Source: Brasenia schreberi (lineage: Eukaryota; Streptophyta; Magnoliopsida; Nymphaeales; Cabombaceae). Taken from it: a stretch of 64,000 bases of DNA. Position 1 is the stretch's first letter. Each line of letters begins with the position of its first letter. Location of the stretch: the NCBI GenBank assembly GCA_036023115.1, contig JAYKKT010000036.1, positions 7,336,001 through 7,400,000 on the forward strand. The letters are read 5' to 3'. The position numbers and the translations under genes are program-made. Below are positions 12,201 to 24,200 of the stretch, piece by piece. The notes beneath the pieces are model-generated. The model worked only from the letters and a program-made list of their open reading frames with translations. It was not told the origin of the DNA and did no database searches.

Positions 12201-15200
12201 CTGGGCATTCGATTTATCAGGAAGACTGCAGTTAAAACTGCTTTTAGGAGCATTACATCCAATGAGAAGTGTCCTTGCAACTTCTAATATATGTCTATTC
12301 TTTCTCTTTGCAACCCCATTCTGTTGAAGAGAATGGGCACATGAAATTTGACGCAAGATTCCCTATACTAGAAAGTATGAATTAAGGGATTGAAACATAA
12401 ACTCACCCCTATTATCACTGCGAAAAACTCTTATAGCTCTCTGAAATTGAGTATGTACAAATTGACAGTATATTGGAAGAATATTCTTCACTTCATCTTT
12501 GGTTTTCATAAGATATATCATTGTGAATCTAGTGCAATCATCAATAAAGGAAACAAAATACTTATATCCATGCACAGATATAGTAGAGCAAGGGCTCCAA
12601 ATATCCGAATGAACAATCTCAAAAGGAATAACAGATCTATCTTCACTAAAAGGAAAAGAAACACGATGATGCTTAGCCTTTTAGCAAGTCTCACAATTTA
12701 AATTCAAATTATTACAATCCTTAAATTTTGGCAGTAACATTCTCAGCTTAGATAATGGTAAATGTCCCAATCTTTGATGCCATCGAGATATGTCCTCTTT
12801 CTGTTCCCTGGTGATCACAATTGATTGTGATACTGCTCCTTTATGATCCTCGCAAAAATATAAGCCTCTTCTCACACTACCTTGTCCAAAGATCTTCCCC
12901 GTCTGCATCTCCTGAAAGTAACACCCAGTAGAATCAAATATTATACTATATTTTTTATCTCTAGTCATAGCAAACACAGATAATAAGTTGATTGAGATAT
13001 TTGGAACATGCAGGACATTCTTTAAGATACCAAACGAAGTAGTAATACTTCATTTTCCAGCTATGGGAGTATAGGAACCATCTGCGAGTTTGATATTAAT
13101 GTTGTCTTGAGACAATTCAAAATTATAAAAAAACTCTCTTCGACTGACCATATGATCTGTCGCACCATAATCAATAACCCAAATACGTGAATAAGAAGAA
13201 CCAATATTACCCTGAGTGAGGAAAGAAAAATGATATGCCACCGTGGCTTGAGGATCACTGTGAGATGATGTAGACGCAGATTGAGAATCAGTTAGTCTGG
13301 CTTTAAGGAGTTCAATTTCTTTCTTTATATTCTTTAATGAGGCCGTACTATCATCATTCTTTAGTTTTCTCTGTCTGATCACTGCTGAAGTAAGCCCTGT
13401 TGGATCGATTCTGATTCTGAAACTGAGTAGGTACTCCAACTAATTTCCAACACGTTTCCCTCGTATGGCGTGATTTTTCACAATGTGAACAGATTAACTT
13501 ATCCTTATCTTCAGAAATGGTCCCAGATCTGCCTGTGCCTCGTCCATAACCTCCTCTCTCCCTAGAAAAGGTGGGAGTAGATGTACCTCTTCCTACGAAT
13601 GCTGAAGTTTCTGATCTATTCACTTTGGTTTCCTTTTCTAGCTGCTTTTTGTCCTCTTCACGAAGTAGGAGAGAATATACTGTACTTAATGGTAGGAGTT
13701 CTTCTCTACTAAGAATATTGTTCTTAACAGCCTCATACTCATAAGAAATTCCTCATAGAAGATCAAATACTTTTCGCTCTTCAAATTCTTCATTGCGCTC
13801 AAGTGTGCAGCTCTGGCATTTGGTTTTGGAGTAGAATTGTAATTCCTCCCAGAAACCTCTGAGTTCTGCATAGTACTCACTGATAGTTCTTCCTCCCAGT
13901 CTACGCTTCCTAATCTTTTCTATAAGATCATACTTCTTTGCAATATTTTTTCTCTGGGCATAAGCCTCCTGTACTGCCAACCATATCTCTCTGACTGTTT
14001 CCAAGAACATAAAGGTACTGCCAAGTGAAGGTGTAATAGACTGAATCAACCAAGCACTCACCCGTGTATTTTCTTTTCTCCATTTAGAATAAAGAGGATC
14101 TGTACTTGAAGGTTAAGTTACTTCACCCGTTATATAATCTCAACGCCCTCTGGCCATAATTGCCAGTTTAATTGAATAAGCCCACTGGAGATAATTTTTT
14201 CCATCTAATTTCAGATTGGTTATCTGGAACCCTTCGTTTTTATCTGTAGAACACTGTTCATTTGTATCACCCATCTTGGTTCTTTCCATGAATATTTCCA
14301 AGGTAATCCCTTTTTTTTTAATCACCTACAATTTCATTTTTTCCATCTAATTTCAGATTGGTTATCTGGAACCCTTCGTTTTTATCTGTAGAACACTGTT
14401 CATTTATATCACCCATCTTGGTTCTTTCCATGAATATTTCCAAGGTAATCTCTTTTTTTTTAATCACCTATAATTTCAATTAAATACACTTGAAACACGA
14501 TCAAATCAACTATGTGTATGAAATACACCAAGGGACTCAAATATCCTAAGAATCTGCTTCTCACTTCAAGAACCCGTGAACCCTAAGTTACTTGTGCATA
14601 ACTCTCTGTTATGTACTTATAAAATCGTGAAACACGATACAAAAAAGAAACAGAATACCGATGTAATCCACAAAATCACTAATAGAATTTGCACTTCACC
14701 GATTCCTTAATCTCAATATGAAATATGCAAATCACGGTATCTTCAATCTAATGGATAGAATCCCCTCCTTTTATGAATTCTTTCTATGATCATTAAAATA
14801 GAAAAAAACATTCAACCAAACAATCAAATAGGCTTACGATTTTGGTTGAATCCACTTAATCGGCATGAGAACACTTCATGATGGCTGAAACTTCGCGATT
14901 AGGTTCTGATACCATGTTGATTTGACCCTCCAAAATATATTTTATTCATTAGAAAACAGAAGAATACAAGAAGAAACGAAGAAGGGTGCAGATCGGCACC
15001 CCTTCGCTGCCGCCACCTGCTGCCCACGTTTTTTCACACACCCTAACCCTAATGACAACATTTTAAATACTACTAATCTAACTTGAAAGACTAAAATGCC
15101 CCTAATTAGTAACTAATAGGATTCGGGTCCCAATGGATCAGACTGATCCATTGGGATCCAAATCGTACATAACTCACACTAATTACATAGAACTACCATA

Positions 15201-18200
15201 AATACATTACACGACACAACCTAGACTCTAAACATTCTGTCAACTTGCTCTTCACAACAGATCTACTACTTGATACATTACATTACTTAATGGCAACCTA
15301 GTTTCATGGAAGAGTAAAAAACAATCCTTTGTTACCTGATCCAATGCTCAAGTTGAGTATATAGAAGTGGCTCAGGTGATGTGTGAAGGGATGTGGTTGG
15401 TATCCCTTGTACGTGAATTAGGAATGGAGGTGCTATATCCTATTTCTTTACATTATGACAGGAGTGCAATTATACAAATTGCTTCAAATCTTGTATATAA
15501 TGAGAGGACTAAACATATCAAGATTGATTATCACTTCATAAGAGAAAAAATAGCAAGTCAAAAGTTCAAGTTGGTGTATGTTAAGTCAGCATATCAAATG
15601 GCAAATTTTCTTACTAAAGAAATCAATAGCAATGGCCTCTGAAAACTTGGAGCAAGTTGGGAGTAATGAACATCTTCCACTCAACTTGAAGGGAGTGTTA
15701 AGAAGTGGTATCGAGTCCAAATATTGGATTCATTTGTAGTTATCTGGCCTGATTGTTAAGTGTGGTTAAGTATAGATTAGTCATTTAAGCTATAAGATAT
15801 TATAAGTAATAGCATTAGCTAAGGTTAATAGAAAGTGAGAAAAATTGGCATCAGCCAGGAGGGCATAGAAGAAGCTAATGGTGGTGCCCTTGGTGGAGAG
15901 ATTACCTCCAACCAAAAATTTTGTATTCAGCAGACCTATGTATCAATAAAGCTTAACAATAAATAGCATTCAATCCCAAACCACCAAAGGTTATTCACAT
16001 AACTAACCTTATAATACCAGTGCTTGCTGCATCATCATTATTGCATGCTTTAAGGCAAGAATCATATAGCAGAAAGTTGTTATACACTTGATCTTTTAAG
16101 AAATGCATATCATCATAAAATATCACTTTGAAAGATGCATCAGGAACTTGGAGTTCATGCCAAAAGAACCAAACACGTTACCTCCTTCAATAAGACCCTT
16201 CAATGCCCATAAATCACCCATAATAGGGCCACCACCTCCTATCAAACAAAAGAGAGAACTGAATAAGTTTATTCTCATGCTACATATGAGGATCTGAAGC
16301 AACATTGTATGTCTTACCTTCTAATGCATATAGTACAGTTTCACTTTATGGATTGGAGAAAAAAGGGAATACCATGTAGAAGAAACCAATAAATGTGCAT
16401 GAGGCAATTAAAGCAATCAGAAACACACAAACTATTTGAACTTGATCATTTACATATGAGAGAACATAGTTAACAATGCTTAAAACTGCACCTCAGATCC
16501 ACTTAAACAAATGGATACAGTAAAAAGATCAGCAGTTTCCTTCCTCCACTCTATGAGACCCTGTCCTGTGACATACTTCTGATATGAAGCCAAATGCTAG
16601 AAGGATCCCAGGCATTTCCGTGGATCTAGATCAGGTGTCACGTGCCATGGTCTTAGCCCTATCCTCATTTGTTTATATTGCTTTCTCATTCGGTCTTATT
16701 TACCAAAGGACCAAACACCGATACCTTTACATGGAGAGTACTCTTTGGTATCCAACATCAAACTCGGAAAGGGTGCCCTACCTGTGGTATACAGGTATTA
16801 GGTGTCTATTGGTAGTTCCTAGTCCAAGCCAGCCAAAAACCCAACCTAAAAGTTGGCTATTCCCAGTCATCAAGAGTCAACAAGGAGGCTTTTTCATTAT
16901 TGACCAGTAATAATAACTAGTAAGAGGTCACAGTTGTGCTTCATACCAAGACTTACAGAAATTACCAACTTATATCTCATTGACTAGATAGGCCATAGTT
17001 AAATATGTTATGTTGCATGAATTAACTACAAACAAATAAATAATGGCACTATAGAAGAGATGAGAAACATCAAGAATAAGTTTTCTAGTTTCCTCACCTC
17101 TGCCACCAAAAATGAGCAACCTTTTCTCAACAATAACTGCAGTATGTCCACATCGAGGTGGTGGCAAAGAACCCAAAACAGACAACTCCGTCCACTCAAG
17201 AGACACTGTTAAATGAAAACTGTACCATTAAATAGAAATGGATTTAGAGTAGTCACATGAAATGGAAACTAAGAAAGTACCCCAGACATAATGCAAATTT
17301 CTAGTGCTAAAGACAGAATAGATGAATTACTCGTGTCTAAGACATACACGTCTGACAACCACTTTTTACCATCCCAGCCACCATACCTGTACCAGTTAGT
17401 CTTACAAATTAACGAACATGTCAAGTGTAGTGCTAAAACATATAAGAAATAAACAATCCACACAAACATCACAATTTTGCAGTTCCCAACGGCGGTGGCA
17501 GCAGCAAAGTCCCGGGCTGAAGGCAAGTCACCAAAACTACTTAGCTCTGTCCACTGCCAAATATCTGGAGACACACAAACACAGAGAAGAAGAAGAAAAA
17601 CCCGTCAGTGGTGAACAAAACCTGTGAAATGGCACTGCAGTGTATAAATGTTTACATAGTAACTACGGTAAGCATATTTAGATAGATGAGCGATATGTGT
17701 TGCATTTTTTAATCAAATGAAAATGAGATGTATAACACATGAAGCGTTACACTAACAGTACACAAACAACTAAGCTTCTTCTGTCAACCAAAAAATAAAT
17801 AAGAACGGCAATTATCAGATGAATAGCATACAAAGCTGTCATTCAGAAAAGGAAAAGGCCACATCAGCTTGTGACATTTTACAAGAACTCCTCGAGAAAA
17901 GGTTAACTCTTCTATGGCCAATCCCAAACCTGGATACAAAAGGAGGGTTGCGTTAAAAGCTTCCCACGGCCAGCATAAGACTTTGTTGAATTTATTACCA
18001 TGAATTCTAGATATTATCAATGTTTCGTTGGAACATCCCCTCTTAGTGACACTACAAAACCCACATGCATTAAAAAGTAAGCAAGGGTTTCTACGTCTTG
18101 GTCCGAATTAAGTGAATCAATTGCAAATAGGATTCCCACGTCATGGATGAGTGTGATTAAAAAAGTTAATCTCGCTACGTTATTACCTAAATTTAGTATA

Positions 18201-21200
18201 CAAAATGTAGAGAGGGTCTCCACATTTAAAGCATGAATGAATGTGGGAATAAGCTAGTCCTATATAACAAGATTCATATTGATACTTAGAATATCGAAAT
18301 ATTGACCCGCAAAGAAGTGAGGGTGGTGAATACAATGATTAGGAGAAAATTCACATTATATGTTTAAATGAGACAAAATAGGCTGAAGAGAAAGCTAAGA
18401 GATTAAAAATATAGGTTTTAAATTGTAGTACTTAAGAGAAAAAAGGCATGGAATGGAGTTGGTATTGTAAAAAAGGATTTAAAATAGTGTAGTAGATATA
18501 AAACGCTTGGAATGGAGTTGGTATTATAAATAAGGATTTAGAATAGTGTAGTAGATATAAAACCACATGGAGGAGTGGAGGATTTGAATATAGTTTGTGT
18601 TTATGTATCCCAAAAGTAGTACTAGAAGAAAGTATAAATAACATATTTTGGAGGAGTTAGATAAGGTAGTTTAGAAAATTTCATAAAAAGAGATAATTTA
18701 TTCAGAAGGAGATTTAAATGAACATGGGTAAATAGGTATTAGGATATCAAGGTATCCATGAAAACTATGGCTTTAGAAATTTAAATAAGAAAGATAAGAA
18801 AATCCTAAATTTTGTTACAATGATCTCTTTATAACCAATACAATTTTCAGAAAACGAGATGAACAATTAATTACTTATAGGAGTGGCTTCTCAAAAGCAC
18901 AAAAGAATTATTTTGCTTGTAAGAGAAAAGATAGAATATGTTGCAATAATAGCAAGGTAATTACAAGAGAAAGTTTAACCACCAAACATCAACTTTTAGT
19001 TATTGCTTTGTGTGTATGAAAGCACACACAAAGGAGTACATATCAGTGTTGTCTGTATCGCACCGTATCGTACGATACGGTGCGATACGCCACGATACGA
19101 TACGGGGGCCCGTATCGCAGGTGCGGGCGTATCGATACGGTGCGTATAGGGTCCCGGCTCAAGAGAAACCCGCGATTTTTCGTGGGTTTCCTCTCTCCTT
19201 TTGGATTCCTCAAGCTCCCTAAGAGTCGGTTTTCGCCTCCTTAGTGTTCAAAGCTCTAAAATCGTGCCCTACAGTGTCCGTCCAAGCCTCCAAACTCGAA
19301 TTTAGGTATATTTTTAATGTTTTTTCCATTTTTTTCCATTATATTTATTGTTTTTTTGTGTTATTTTAGTTTTTTTTTAATGACAAAATATGAAGTTGTT
19401 AAGTGTGTGTATACGATTTTTATTGCATTCATGAAGTGGAAGACACTCGATTTGAGTGTTATTTGAAGATTGGGGGATTTACGAAGTGCTTTTATTTTAA
19501 GGTTTTTGTTTGAATTAAAGTACTCCATTGAGATGGCAGGAAGGGGTGGTAGAAACTCTCATTCAAAGTCGGATGATCCGGCATGGCAGTGGGGTATACC
19601 AGTTGAGAGTTCAAGGTTAAAAATCAGATGTTTATTTTGTGAAAAGGTGGTTAGTGGTGGAATTTCAAGGTTGAAACACCACCTAGCAGGAACCAGGAAA
19701 CAAGTTGCTCCATGGACAGGCAGAGTTAAAAGTGTGCCAGAAGGTATTAAATGGCAATGCTTACAGATGATTGAGAGCATACAGGAAAGGAGACAACAAA
19801 AGGATGATTTCCAGATGTGTGAAGAAGCTGATGATGCTACTGCCACTGGAGTTGGATTCACTGATAGTTTGCCCTCAGATGCTAGAACAGATATTGGTAG
19901 TAGCAGTTCGCGAGCACCTAGCAGAGGAAAGAGGGTTGCAGCTGAAGACTTTGGAGGTGGCAGAAGAGGAAGTTCAGGAAGGAGTAGAGGAAGAGCTTCT
20001 TCTTCTAGCATACATTCGTTCTTTCCTCCTTCCACTACACCTGGTGCTCAGCCAGGAATTCGTGCTGCTATAGCTTCAGAACAACTGCACGATCAAGCAG
20101 ACCTTGCAGTGGGCAGATGGTTTTATGATGCATGCATTCCATTTAATGCAGCAAACAGTTTTCATTTTCAAGCAATGGCAGATGCAATTGCTAACATTGG
20201 TCCAGGATACAGGATGCCCTCTTATCAGAAGTTGAGAGGGAAGATATTAGATCAGACCGTGATTGAAGTGCAGCAATAATGTTCGACTTTGAGACAATCG
20301 TGGAAGGAAACAGGATGCACTATCATGGCAGATGGATGGACCGATAGGCGATGAAGGATATTGCTAAACTTTCTTGTATATTGTCCTAAAAGACTCATGT
20401 TTTTGAGATCTCTAGATATGTCAGAGGAGAGGCACACTGCAGAGATCCTACAAGAGGAATTTGATAAGGTTCTAAAGGAGGTTGGGCTAGAAAATATAGT
20501 CCAATTGATTACAGATAATGCAGCTAACTACAAAGCAGCTGGAAAGGAGTTAGCTGATATTTATGGGACTTTCTACTGAACACCATATGCAGCCCATTGT
20601 TTAGATCTCATCCTCGAGGACATTGGTGAGATAGATGAAATAAAGGCAGCAACTGAGTGTTACCAAGATATTACAAAATTCATTTACAACCATGCATTTG
20701 TTTTGTGTATGATGAGGAGATACATAGAAGGTGCAGAACTTCTTCGCACAGCTGCAACTCGGTTCGCAACAAACTTCTTATCTGTACAGAGTATTGTGAG
20801 ACAGAAGCAAGCTTTAAAGAGAATGTTCTCCTCAGATGAGTGGCAACAATTTACAGAGTTGCTACAAAATAGAAGGAACAGAAAGTTAAATGAGATTGCA
20901 GAAACGGTTTTTAGAAGTTCATTTTGGAATGCATGTATCATATTATTGAAAATTACTTGTCCTTTAGTGAAAGTTTTGAGATTGGCTGACAGCAAGGAGA
21001 AACCATCTATGGGCTACCTTTATGAAGCCATGGACAGGGCAAAAGAACGATCAGAAATAACTTTAATGGAAAAAAAAGAGATTATGTGCCCGTGTGAAAA
21101 ATAATTGATAGTAGATGGAATAAATAATTACATCAGCCTATTCATGGAGCAGTCTACTATCTAAACCCATCATTGAGGTACTCAGCAACCTTCAAAAGGG

Positions 21201-24200
21201 ATGGTGAGGTTAATCGAGGAATCATTGAATGCATCGACATATTAGTCCCTGATGAGAGCATAGTAGATGCGATACATCGAGAGATGGAGATATATGATAA
21301 TGCTCTTCACTTGATGGGTTTGCCTGTTGCAATTCGCAACCGCTCTATACTAGAAGAAAGTATAAATAACATATTTTGGAGGAGTTAGATAAGGTAGTTT
21401 AGAAAATTTCATAAAAAGAGATAATTTATTCAGAAGGAGATTTAAATGAACATGGGTAAATAGGTATTAGGATATCAAGGTATCCATGAAAACTATGGCT
21501 TTAGAAATTTAAATAAGAAAGATAAGAAAATCCTAAATTTTGTTACAATGATCTCTTTATAACCAATACAATTTTCAGAAAACGAGATGAACAATTAATT
21601 ACTTATAGGAGTGGCTTCTCAAAAGCACAAAAGAATTATTTTGCTTGTAAGAGAAAAGATAGAATATGTTGCAATAATAGCAAGGTAATTACAAGAGAAA
21701 GTTTAACCACCAAACATCAACTTTTAGTTATTGCTTTGTGTGTATGAAAGCACACACAAAGGAGTACATATCAGTGTTGTCTGTATCGCACCGTATCGTA
21801 CGATACGGTGCGATACGCCACGATACGATACGGGGGCCCGTATCGCAGGTGCGGGCGTATCGATACGGTGCGTATAGGGTCCCGGCTCAAGAGAAACCCG
21901 CGATTTTTCGTGGGTTTCCTCTCTCCTTTTGGATTCCTCAAGCTCCCTAAGAGTCGGTTTTCGCCTCCTTAGTGTTCAAAGCTCTAAAATCGTGCCCTAC
22001 AGTGTCCGTCCAAGCCTCCAAACTCGAATTTAGGTATATTTTTAATGTTTTTTCCATTTTTTTCCATTATATTTATTGTTTTTTTGTGTTATTTTAGTTT
22101 TTTTTTAATGACAAAATATGAAGTTGTTAAGTGTGTGTATACGATTTTTATTGCATTCATGAAGTGGAAGACACTCGATTTGAGTGTTATTTGAAGATTG
22201 GGGGATTTACGAAGTGCTTTTATTTTAAGGTTTTTGTTTGAATTAAAGTACTCCATTGAGATGGCAGGAAGGGGTGGTAGAAACTCTCATTCAAAGTCGG
22301 ATGATCCGGCATGGCAGTGGGGTATACCAGTTGAGAGTTCAAGGTTAAAAATCAGATGTTTATTTTGTGAAAAGGTGGTTAGTGGTGGAATTTCAAGGTT
22401 GAAACACCACCTAGCAGGAACCAGGAAACAAGTTGCTCCATGGACAGGCAGAGTTAAAAGTGTGCCAGAAGGTATTAAATGGCAATGCTTACAGATGATT
22501 GAGAGCATACAGGAAAGGAGACAACAAAAGGATGATTTCCAGATGTGTGAAGAAGCTGATGATGCTACTGCCACTGGAGTTGGATTCACTGATAGTTTGC
22601 CCTCAGATGCTAGAACAGATATTGGTAGTAGCAGTTCGCGAGCACCTAGCAGAGGAAAGAGGGTTGCAGCTGAAGACTTTGGAGGTGGCAGAAGAGGAAG
22701 TTCAGGAAGGAGTAGAGGAAGAGCTTCTTCTTCTAGCATACATTCGTTCTTTCCTCCTTCCACTACACCTGGTGCTCAGCCAGGAATTCGTGCTGCTATA
22801 GCTTCAGAACAACTGCACGATCAAGCAGACCTTGCAGTGGGCAGATGGTTTTATGATGCATGCATTCCATTTAATGCAGCAAACAGTTTTCATTTTCAAG
22901 CAATGGCAGATGCAATTGCTAACATTGGTCCAGGATACAGGATGCCCTCTTATCAGAAGTTGAGAGGGAAGATATTAGATCAGACCGTGATTGAAGTGCA
23001 GCAATAATGTTCGACTTTGAGACAATCGTGGAAGGAAACAGGATGCACTATCATGGCAGATGGATGGACCGATAGGCGATGAAGGATATTGCTAAACTTT
23101 CTTGTATATTGTCCTAAAAGACTCATGTTTTTGAGATCTCTAGATATGTCAGAGGAGAGGCACACTGCAGAGATCCTACAAGAGGAATTTGATAAGGTTC
23201 TAAAGGAGGTTGGGCTAGAAAATATAGTCCAATTGATTACAGATAATGCAGCTAACTACAAAGCAGCTGGAAAGGAGTTAGCTGATATTTATGGGACTTT
23301 CTACTGAACACCATATGCAGCCCATTGTTTAGATCTCATCCTCGAGGACATTGGTGAGATAGATGAAATAAAGGCAGCAACTGAGTGTTACCAAGATATT
23401 ACAAAATTCATTTACAACCATGCATTTGTTTTGTGTATGATGAGGAGATACATAGAAGGTGCAGAACTTCTTCGCACAGCTGCAACTCGGTTCGCAACAA
23501 ACTTCTTATCTGTACAGAGTATTGTGAGACAGAAGCAAGCTTTAAAGAGAATGTTCTCCTCAGATGAGTGGCAACAATTTACAGAGTTGCTACAAAACAG
23601 AAGGAACAGAAAGTTAAATGAGATTGCAGAAACGGTTTTTAGAAGTTCATTTTGGAATGCATGTATCATATTATTGAAAATTACTTGTCCTTTAGTGAAA
23701 GTTTTGAGATTGGCTGACAGCAAGGAGAAACCATCTATGGGCTACCTTTATGAAGCCATGGACAGGGCAAAAGAACGATCAGAAATAACTTTAATGGAAA
23801 AAAAAGAGATTATGTGCCCGTGTGAAAAATAATTGATAGTAGATGGAATAAATAATTACATCAGCCTATTCATGGAGCAGTCTACTATCTAAACCCATCA
23901 TTAAGGTACTCAGCAACCTTCAAAAGGGATGGTGAGGTTAATCGAGGAATCATTGAATGCATCGACATATTAGTCCCTGATGAGAGCATAGTAGATGCGA
24001 TACATCGAGAGATGGAGATATATGATAATGCTCTTCACTTGATGGGTTTGCCTGTTGCAATTCGCAACCGCTCTACGATGCGTCCAGGTACATTGTTTAT
24101 TTTCATATTTAAGTTGCATCTTACATTACTGTGAATTATTATGTCTCTAATGTTTATATTTTTTTTTACAGATGTTTGGTGGAACAAGTTTGGAAGTGAT

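Larger units (their letters stand above)
9683..15259 (-). mobile_element. Ty1/copia LTR retrotransposon copia-2 nested in copia-1
   Basis: Minus-strand copia with LTRs at 14915-15259 (5') and 9683-10017 (3'), flanked by the 5-bp target duplication GATCT (9678-9682 and 15260-15264). The primer-binding site reads TGGTATCAGAACC at 14914-14902, next to the 5' LTR, and a GAGGGGGCG purine tract adjoins the 3' LTR. gag, protease, integrase, RT and RNase H follow in copia order. Removing the insert restores the copia-1 codons AGA TCT ACT ACT. The ORFs carry stops and the protease active site is altered, so it is not autonomous, but it is clearly younger than its host element. Confidence 0.93.
3768..15958 (+). 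mobile_element. Ty1/copia LTR retrotransposon copia-1, old and doubly interrupted
   Basis: Two related LTRs flank the element: 3768-6215 (258 bp once the inserted LINE is removed) and 15696-15958 (263 bp). Directly after the 5' LTR, at 6216, is a degenerate initiator-tRNA-Met primer site (TGATATTAGAGCC). A polypurine tract (TTGAAGGGAG) precedes the 3' LTR at about 15687. Between them are remnants of gag, integrase, reverse transcriptase and RNase H in copia order, all broken by stops. A LINE sits in the 5' LTR and copia-2 sits in the RNase H region. The outer 5' boundary is approximate and no convincing target duplication was found. The element lies antisense in intron 8 of the kelch gene. 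Confidence 0.88.
18620..24075. repeat. 2,728-bp nearly identical tandem duplication
   Basis: 18620-21347 is repeated directly as 21348-24075. The unit holds 424 bp of LINE D plus the first about 2.3 kb of the hAT element. The junction is visible at 21347/21348, where hAT sequence (CAACCGCTCTA) runs straight into LINE sequence (TACTAGAAGAAAG). The hAT continuation is found only after the second unit (CAACCGCTCTACGATGCGTCC at 24065). I noticed only two substitutions between units: 20870 T versus 23598 C, and 21175 G versus 23903 A. No microhomology is apparent at the junction. Confidence 0.96.

Noticed and set aside
3763..15963. Target duplication of copia-1
   Set aside because: ATCAT before and ATAAA after the element match at only three of five bases, and the 5' edge is uncertain, so it is not claimed.
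16584..16910. 108-codon plus-strand open frame
   Set aside because: It lies wholly in kelch intron 7, opposite to the gene, with no recognisable domain; taken as chance.
19559..20035. 158-codon minus-strand open frame inside the hAT (repeated at 22287-22763)
   Set aside because: It is the antisense shadow of the transposase zinc-finger and linker region; Leu/Ser-rich because the sense strand is Glu/Arg/Ser-rich.
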